A DNA stretch of 9,897 nt from Opitutaceae bacterium (GTDB taxonomy: Bacteria; Verrucomicrobiota; Verrucomicrobiia; Opitutales; Opitutaceae): positions 1 through 9,897 of the forward strand of contig JADLBI010000176.1 in the NCBI GenBank assembly GCA_020847775.1. The letters are read 5' to 3'. The translations under genes and the position numbers were made by a program. Each line of letters starts with the position of its first letter. The first letter of the stretch is position 1. Positions 5,904 through 9,897 of this stretch are shown here, one piece after another. The notes beneath the pieces are model-generated. The model was not told where the DNA came from, ran no database searches, and was given only the letters and a program-made list of their open reading frames with translations.

Positions 5904-6614
5904 GTGTTCAGCCCCGACCGCACCAAGGTGCTCGAACGCGAATTCGACCGCATCGTGCGCCAGCTCACGCGCACCGGCGATCTGAACACCGGCCAATGGA
6001 GCGGCGAACGGCAAAAAAAGGACGGCGGTGAGCAGAGCAAAATCACGCACACGCACAATGTGCAGAATTACTCGCACGAGTGGTTCCGCGCCATTCAGGA
6101 CAAGAAGTTCCTCGACATCACCGAAGCCATTCTCGGCCCCGACATCATTCTCCATCACACCAAACTTTTCCAGAAACCCGCCGAGAACGGCATGCCGTTT
6201 ACCATGCATCAGGACTGGTCGTATTTCCCGTCGATCAAGGACACGATGATGGCCGCCGTCATCCACGTCTCGCCCGCCACTGACAAGATGGGTTGCCTGC
6301 GCGTTTATCCCGGTTCGCACAAACTCGGTCGCGTGCCGCACACCGGCGGACAGGAGCCCTGCGAATTTCTTGACCAATATCCACTCGAAGGCGCCACCCC
6401 GGTCGAAGCGGAGCCCGGCGATGTCGTGTTCTTCCACTACTTCACGCTGCACGGCTCCAAGCACAACCGCTCGCGCCGCCTGCGCAAAACCGTGCTCGTG
6501 CAAATGCACTCCGGCCACGATGAGATCGAGGCCGGCAACGGCCATCCCAATGCCCGGCTGGCCTTGCGCGGCTGGAATCATCGCATCAACCGCGGCATCG
6601 CCAACGCATCGTAA
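5904..6614 (+). CDS. Phytanoyl-CoA dioxygenase (PhyH)-like Fe(II)/2-oxoglutarate oxygenase; N-terminus uncertain
   Basis: Predicted cytoplasmic oxygenase that would couple 2-oxoglutarate decarboxylation to substrate hydroxylation; the substrate is unknown. Counting from GTG 5904, the HxD iron motif is H102-Q-D104 (TMHQDWSYFP), the distal His is H183 in FTLHGSKHN after the typical PGDVVFFH segment, and R191-R194 could supply the 2-oxoglutarate-binding Arg. YPGSHKLG and the final W-N-H tail also fit the family. Oddity: the same frame upstream (5853-5903) encodes KISAFFHENGYYHAQG, which matches the conserved PhyH N-terminus, yet no ATG, GTG or TTG lies in frame before 5904. The true start may be non-canonical (for example ATC 5859), or the 5' end may have been damaged by the pyrimidine tract. 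A hairpin with a T-rich tail follows the stop codon. Confidence 0.85.
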   Translation: MFSPDRTKVLEREFDRIVRQLTRTGDLNTGQWSGERQKKDGGEQSKITHTHNVQNYSHEWFRAIQDKKFLDITEAILGPDIILHHTKLFQKPAENGMPFTMHQDWSYFPSIKDTMMAAVIHVSPATDKMGCLRVYPGSHKLGRVPHTGGQEPCEFLDQYPLEGATPVEAEPGDVVFFHYFTLHGSKHNRSRRLRKTVLVQMHSGHDEIEAGNGHPNARLALRGWNHRINRGIANAS

Positions 6615-6626
6615 CGCCAAATGTAG

Positions 6627-6656
6627 GGCGGTGTTTCCGAACCCCGCCTATTCTTT
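6627..6656 (+). terminator. Probable intrinsic terminator after the dioxygenase gene
   Basis: GGCGG (6627-6631) pairs with CCGCC (6644-6648), a T/C mismatch follows, then GTT (6633-6635) pairs with AAC (6640-6642) around a TCCG (UNCG-type) tetraloop. The T-rich run TATTCTTT (6649-6656) comes directly after. It starts 12 nt beyond the stop codon. Confidence 0.5.
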
Positions 6657-6676
6657 AGCATCTTCGTATGTGATGC

Positions 6677-6704
6677 GCATCGGTCAGTCTTTGTCCGATG
6701 ACCG
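6677..6704. repeat. Inverted repeat CGGTCA/TGACCG upstream of the small membrane protein
   Basis: GCATCGGTCA (6677-6686), then a spacer ending TCCG, then TGACCG (6699-6704). CGGTCA (6681-6686) is the exact inverse of TGACCG, with a 12-nt loop. A close relative with a shorter loop is at 8063-8085. An operator or a member of a dispersed palindromic repeat family are both possible. Confidence 0.45.
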
Positions 6705-6753
6705 CTGGCAGAATGCTGCCTTTTCTCAAGTAATTGCCATTCGCATCCCATTC

Positions 6754-7137
6754 ATGCCTTCGAATCCCCAATCCGACACAAGCTCCCCGCCACGAAAACC
6801 TTGGTTAACACTTAATAAAGTGGTCCTTGGCATTATCATTCTGCTGGTCCTCAAAGCACTGGTTGCACCCGCTATCCCAAAGCGTCCGCCCATCGATGAT
6901 TGGATCACAAAAGCATCGAAGGCGGCCCCTGGGGCCTACCTGCGATCCGGCCACCTCTACGCCCATGCAGATGCCTTCGTCAAAGCCGTGGGTGAGCCCG
7001 ACAACATCCGGATTATCGGTAACAACGTGCACCTGCGCTGGGAATGTCGGGACGGTCGGGTAGTGGCGATTGTAGAAAAACACTCCTACAACTTCGGTCA
7101 GTTGCTGATCGGCGAGATCAGGTATTACCGTGACTGA
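6754..7137 (+). CDS. Small membrane-anchored protein of unknown function, 127 aa
   Basis: Not recognised as a named family. ATG 6754 gives a short polar N-terminus (1-21), one strong membrane span (about 22-41, KVVLGIIILLVLKALVAPA) with Lys/Arg before it, then a soluble domain of about 85 residues that by the positive-inside rule should face the periplasm. The segment FVKAVGEPDNIRII followed by VHLRWECRDGRVV resembles small envelope proteins with a G-x-P-D and W-x-C-x-D-G pattern, but I cannot name a family. An earlier in-frame ATG at 6673 would add 27 residues lacking signal features and would place the start inside the inverted repeat, so it is less likely. Codons are poorer in G/C at third positions than in dnaA or ispG. 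Confidence 0.6.
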   Translation: MPSNPQSDTSSPPRKPWLTLNKVVLGIIILLVLKALVAPAIPKRPPIDDWITKASKAAPGAYLRSGHLYAHADAFVKAVGEPDNIRIIGNNVHLRWECRDGRVVAIVEKHSYNFGQLLIGEIRYYRD

Positions 7138-7182
7138 ATCAATCGCGGCCTGAATTCCTCCCGGCGACTGGTGAAGCAATCC

Positions 7183-7209
7183 GAAGGCAGGTGGAGACTA
7201 TTTGCCTTC
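7183..7209. repeat. 7-bp inverted repeat between convergent genes
   Basis: GAAGGCA (7183-7189) and TGCCTTC (7203-7209) are perfect inverses around a 13-nt loop, in the 184-bp gap between the convergent genes ending at 7137 and 7322. No T-run follows on the + strand, so any terminator role is weak. Confidence 0.3.
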
Positions 7210-7321
7210 AAGCCGCCCCCCCAATGACGGCGCAAATGCCTCTGAATTAGAAGTATATCACACCATATCCCCTCGTCCTTCGACCCATTGGAGGGCCCGC
7301 CTCCGCGCAGGCCGCAACGGG

Positions 7322-8044
7322 CTACGGCCAGACCGGCATCCGCCACATCATCCACCCCACGCCCTTATTGTCACGCAGGAGAAACATCCTCCCTTGCCGA
7401 ACCGCCGCATGATGCTCCTCGACATTGTGGAAGCCACTGAAGGTCGGATAATCCTCGAGCTGCCGGAAATCTTCTCCGGACTCAAACCACCGCCAGCCCT
7501 CGGGCAGGGCAAAGGGACCTGGCAGATAACGGTAGACGACGGTGTTGAGCACCCGACGCGCCTGCCGACCCAATTGCAGATAATGCTCCATCGACTTGAT
7601 CCGCTTTACTTTCAGTAAACCAGTCTCCAGCGCCGCCCCAACCGCACATTCAAAACCAAAATCCCTCAGTGAATTTTCTATCGCTACCGTCGGGTGATTC
7701 ATTTCGACGATGAACCGCCGCGTCACCGTCCGGCGGATGGGTCCACGAGCCAACAGCGTGAGCAACGACCGATGTAACAGACTTCCCTGCAGCATCCGGC
7801 ATAGCCGTCGATCATGAGAAATCTGACGCAGGACTTCAGGCTCGTTCGACCAGAGCTCCCGCGGCTCGCTGGCGCACAGCACGCGGAGGAAATCTATGTT
7901 CACCGCAAAACCCAATGACCGAAGCCCCAACCGCACCGACAGGTTTTCTCTCAACGCGGTCTCATCCTTTATGGCACGCACCTCAGTCATGAGGCCCTCC
8001 AAGAGGCGCACCACTGCTTCCTCACTGGTCTCCTTATTCGTCAT
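7322..8044 (-). CDS. Protein of unknown function, 240 aa
   Basis: I do not recognise the family. The minus-strand frame has codons ending mostly in G or C near its start (22 of the first 30) and gives a balanced composition, unlike the overlapping + frames. The protein begins with a charged, probably helical stretch (MTNKETSEEAVVRLLEGLM), is rich in Arg and Leu through the middle, and ends in a Trp/Met-rich tail (GWMMWRMPVWP). No signal peptide, membrane span or catalytic motif is evident. ATG 8044 is the first start codon in the frame; no Shine-Dalgarno sequence is seen. It is third in a minus-strand row with a WYL regulator and a DUF1643-like gene, separated from the latter by an 83-bp gap holding a strong palindrome, so it may have its own promoter. 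Confidence 0.65.
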   Translation of the reverse strand: MTNKETSEEAVVRLLEGLMTEVRAIKDETALRENLSVRLGLRSLGFAVNIDFLRVLCASEPRELWSNEPEVLRQISHDRRLCRMLQGSLLHRSLLTLLARGPIRRTVTRRFIVEMNHPTVAIENSLRDFGFECAVGAALETGLLKVKRIKSMEHYLQLGRQARRVLNTVVYRYLPGPFALPEGWRWFESGEDFRQLEDYPTFSGFHNVEEHHAAVRQGRMFLLRDNKGVGWMMWRMPVWP

Positions 8045-8060
8045 ACGCTCATCTTAGCGC

Positions 8061-8089
8061 AAGCATCGGTCATCCGCTGACCGATACTT
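8061..8089. repeat. Near-perfect 12-bp palindrome upstream of the 240-aa gene
   Basis: ATCGGTCA (8065-8072) and TGACCGAT (8078-8085) are exact inverses around TCCGC; beyond one C/A mismatch, AAG (8061-8063) pairs with CTT (8087-8089). It ends 16 bp from the minus-strand start codon at 8044, so it could be an operator or a hairpin in the 5' leader. It shares GCATCGGTCA, TCCG and TGACCG with 6677-6704. Confidence 0.6.
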
Positions 8090-8091
8090 CG

Positions 8092-8109
8092 GGAAAGCGC
8101 TTTGGCGCT
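8092..8109 (-). terminator. Weak hairpin after the DUF1643-like gene
   Basis: On the minus strand AGCGC pairs with GCGCT around CAAA (8096-8109), followed only by TTCC. It lies 18 bp after the stop codon at 8128. The short T-run makes it a poor terminator. Confidence 0.25.
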
Positions 8110-8127
8110 GATGCTTTATCAAACCGG

Positions 8128-8823
8128 TTACAATTCACTAATAGCTTCAAGGACTGCGGCTGCCCATCCTTTACTTCTGACTGTAGGTCTGGCTGAGGGA
8201 TGCGCAGGCTGTAAGCCTTGGATATCACCAAAACCCTTTGGACCTACAGGAACACAGCCAAAAATACTATGAATATATCTAGCCCCGACAGCATGAGTAA
8301 ACTGTTCGATAATTTGCGCCTTGGCTGCGTTAAAGTTGGCTACATCATTGGCATCATAATCATTGGCATCCGGATGAAAGGTTGAGCCCCAACCCAAAAC
8401 TACGGGCGCACCGTCTGGATGCGCATGCGCTATCTCCTCGACAGAAGGAAATTTCAACGCATCGGGTAAATCAAACGCTTCTATAGGATCCCTCCCAGTA
8501 GTTTGAAACAAACACACAATTCGTGCGTAATACGTAGGCTCCCAGCTAGTAGTTTGCGCATAATCCTCAACAAGCTTCGCAACATTCCTATTCGTAGGGT
8601 TTTTTCGCTTGATCGGCGATTCAACCCAAGCGGGAAAGTGTTCGACATTACAAGTGGGGCTCGAGCCTGGGTTCAGAAGCACAACTAAAAGCCGGCATTC
8701 TCCTTCAGGATTAGGTAAATCATTTAATTGATCTTCTTTAACCACTTGTTGCGGATTCAAGCGCGGATACATCCGGGCTTCATCTCGGACGTTTGCAGAG
8801 GAGAAATGTTTGAAGTATCGCAT
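8128..8823 (-). CDS. DUF1643-like protein, 231 aa (function unknown)
   Basis: Tentatively placed with DUF1643-like proteins from this motif order: LLVVLLNPGSSP (about 45-56), NPTNRNVAKLVEDYA (75-89), YYARIVCLF (98-106), PVVLGWGSTF (140-149), and a late GPKGFGD and PAHPS (194-210). DUF1643 members show the same LNPS, NLF, WG and final HP signposts; their role is unknown. ATG 8823 lies 4 bp beyond the stop of the WYL gene, suggesting translational coupling; a GTG at 8862 would overlap that gene by 13 codons. The gene is clearly AT-richer than its neighbours: 22 and 24 G/C of 60 in lines 8221 and 8461, against 41 of 60 in line 9241 of the WYL gene. This suggests acquisition by transfer. No membrane span or signal peptide. 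Confidence 0.6.
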   Translation of the reverse strand: MRYFKHFSSANVRDEARMYPRLNPQQVVKEDQLNDLPNPEGECRLLVVLLNPGSSPTCNVEHFPAWVESPIKRKNPTNRNVAKLVEDYAQTTSWEPTYYARIVCLFQTTGRDPIEAFDLPDALKFPSVEEIAHAHPDGAPVVLGWGSTFHPDANDYDANDVANFNAAKAQIIEQFTHAVGARYIHSIFGCVPVGPKGFGDIQGLQPAHPSARPTVRSKGWAAAVLEAISEL

Positions 8824-8827
8824 AGTA

Positions 8828-9766
8828 TCAGTGCCTATCGTTATATATTTTCGCTCGCCCACCCCATGATCGCACCCAGTTTTCCACCGGCTCCAATCGC
8901 GCGACTTTCATGGTCAGAATGAGCCGACCATCCGGCAGAGACTGCAGCTCTTGTGACTCATGCCACACGCGTTCCTTGATGAACGGCGCGGCGGTGGCAT
9001 CGAATTCGATCCGCACCTCCTGCGGCTTGCCGCCCGCATACGCGCCGAAAGCCGTGGCGAAATACTCTCGTGGTGAAAACTCCGCCGGCCAACGGAAGGT
9101 TTTATGCTCAATCTTGACCGCCTTGATCCGCGGTAGCGCGAAATGCCGCACCGCGTCCTTCGCCGGGTCGCGGACAATGAGATACCAGCACTGCTCGATA
9201 TTGGCCAAGTGCCAGGGTTGCACTCGCCGGCTCTCGGTCCGGCCCGTCTTAGGTTTGGTGTAGTCGAAGGTCACCTCGCGCCGGGCGCGCACAGCCCTGG
9301 CCAGTCGCTCGAATACCGCCGGCTCCACCGGCGCAACGCCGAAGGCGTGGAAGGAGAACGTGTCGAGGATGTCAGCCTGCCTGAAGCTGACCTCGTCCTC
9401 CAACCCGGCGGCCAGTTTCTCGACCGCCCGACGCAGGGTCTTTTCGAACGGCGTGCCCCGGTATTGCTCCATCGCTTTTTGCGCGACCAACAGCGCGACC
9501 ACTTCGCCTTCGCTCACCTGCACCGTCGGAAAGTTGACCACTTCTTCCGTGTAGCCGTAGCCACGCGTGGCCGGGTCGTATTCAACGGGCAGTTCCAGCC
9601 GGTCGCGCATAAACTCCAAGTCGCGCTGGGCGGTCTTGGTCGAGATTTCCAACTGCTTCGCCAGTGTCGAGCAATTGGGCCTCTTGTCTTGTTGCAGCAG
9701 AGCGTGAATGCGCAGCATTCGCTCCAACGGAGGACGAGTTTGGGGAAGTTTTCTCGCCTGAGACAT
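8828..9766 (-). CDS. HTH/WYL-domain transcriptional regulator
   Basis: 312 residues with the usual order: an N-terminal winged helix (about 14-57, LERMLRIHALL to STKTAQRDLEFMRD), a linker ending GYGY (69-72), a helical middle region (80-145), the WYL domain (about 150-220) with its WYL triplet at 194-196 in QCWYLIVRDP, and a WCX-type C-terminal domain (about 247-312). WYL domains sense ligands, possibly nucleotides or nucleic acids, and such regulators often sit beside accessory or defence genes. The protein ends WVRSWGGRAKIYNDRH; family members normally continue with a V-L-x-P-like strand and a further helix, so the end seems shortened or replaced where sequence turns AT-rich. ATG 9766 has no Shine-Dalgarno sequence. 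It faces a divergent frame across 45 bp, so it may control both its own cluster and that gene. Confidence 0.88.
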   Translation of the reverse strand: MSQARKLPQTRPPLERMLRIHALLQQDKRPNCSTLAKQLEISTKTAQRDLEFMRDRLELPVEYDPATRGYGYTEEVVNFPTVQVSEGEVVALLVAQKAMEQYRGTPFEKTLRRAVEKLAAGLEDEVSFRQADILDTFSFHAFGVAPVEPAVFERLARAVRARREVTFDYTKPKTGRTESRRVQPWHLANIEQCWYLIVRDPAKDAVRHFALPRIKAVKIEHKTFRWPAEFSPREYFATAFGAYAGGKPQEVRIEFDATAAPFIKERVWHESQELQSLPDGRLILTMKVARLEPVENWVRSWGGRAKIYNDRH

Positions 9767-9769
9767 GAG

Positions 9770-9788
9770 GGTCAGACATCAATTGACC
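9770..9788. promoter_or_regulatory. Possible operator in the divergent WYL promoter
   Basis: GGTCA (9770-9774) and TGACC (9784-9788) are exact inverses with a 9-bp spacer, in the 45-bp gap between the WYL start and the divergent frame. Autorepression through such a site is typical of WYL regulators. A TAGAAT hexamer (9800-9805) could be a -10 for the divergent gene, placing transcription start at or near its ATG. Confidence 0.3.
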
Positions 9789-9811
9789 GACGGGATCGCT
9801 AGAATGCGAGC

Positions 9812-9897
9812 ATGAACCACGCCACGAACGCGCATCCGGCTTTGCCATCAGCCAGACCGTCGGCCAGAATCCGAACTCACCCTGTCATGCCTAACCA
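9812..9897 (+). CDS. Start of a divergent gene, cut by the window end
   Basis: ATG 9812 opens 28 codons without a stop to the last base, beginning MNHATNAHPALPSARPSARI. No family can be recognised from this. Its position, divergent from the WYL regulator across only 45 bp, is the arrangement expected for a regulated target. The short length means chance is not excluded. Confidence 0.35.
   Translation, partial: MNHATNAHPALPSARPSARIRTHPVMPN

Noticed and set aside
5778..6620. A 280-codon minus-strand frame opposite the dioxygenase gene
   Set aside because: The + strand frame carries the full PhyH motif set, so this is a shadow.
7202..7618. A 138-codon + strand frame opposite the 240-aa gene
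   Set aside because: The minus-strand frame is longer, better composed and in line with its minus-strand neighbours.
2939..9782. Shared TCAGACATCAA at 2939-2949 and 9772-9782 as a common operator of dnaA and the WYL gene
   Set aside because: An 11-bp match between two places is expected by chance at this scale, and GACATCAA also occurs inside the GrpB coding sequence (5653-5660).
22..9791. Identical CAATTGACCGAC at 22-33 and 9780-9791, possible window-spanning direct repeat
   Set aside because: Several 12-bp matches are expected by chance in 10 kb; one copy is coding and flanking bases do not match.

Overview
The window looks like chromosomal DNA of a high-GC Gram-negative bacterium, most likely of the Verrucomicrobiota, with Opitutaceae as the best guess. 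This is inferred from the long, insert-containing form of IspG, an RseP-IspG neighbourhood, strongly C-ending codons, start sites without Shine-Dalgarno sequences, and intergenic DNA full of short palindromes and 7-8 bp tandem tracts. No 16S gene or other decisive marker is present.

Left part (1-5061, all + strand): the C-terminal end of the RseP-type intramembrane protease (1-444), then ispG (619-2619; MEP isoprenoid pathway), a 483 bp non-coding region with DnaA-box-like sites and an AT-rich stretch, dnaA (3103-4488), and a 170-codon protein of unknown function (4549-5061). The region ahead of dnaA may be an origin or a DnaA-controlled promoter; no dnaN follows dnaA.

Middle part (5062-7137, + strand): a GrpB/UPF0157 protein (5176-5739), a phytanoyl-CoA dioxygenase-like Fe(II)/2-oxoglutarate enzyme (about 5853-6614) whose conserved N-terminus has no usable start codon and is preceded by a pyrimidine repeat tract, and a small single-span membrane protein (6754-7137). 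GC-rich hairpins lie just after several stop codons.

Right part (7322-9766, - strand): read in transcription order, a WYL-domain transcription regulator (9766-8828), a DUF1643-like protein starting 4 bp after it (8823-8128), and an unrecognised 240-residue protein (8044-7322). The middle gene is clearly poorer in GC and the regulator's C-terminus departs from the family where base composition changes, so this is the most accessory-looking part of the window. A divergent partial reading frame starts at 9812 and runs off the end. I see no tRNA, rRNA, CRISPR array, transposase or prophage gene.
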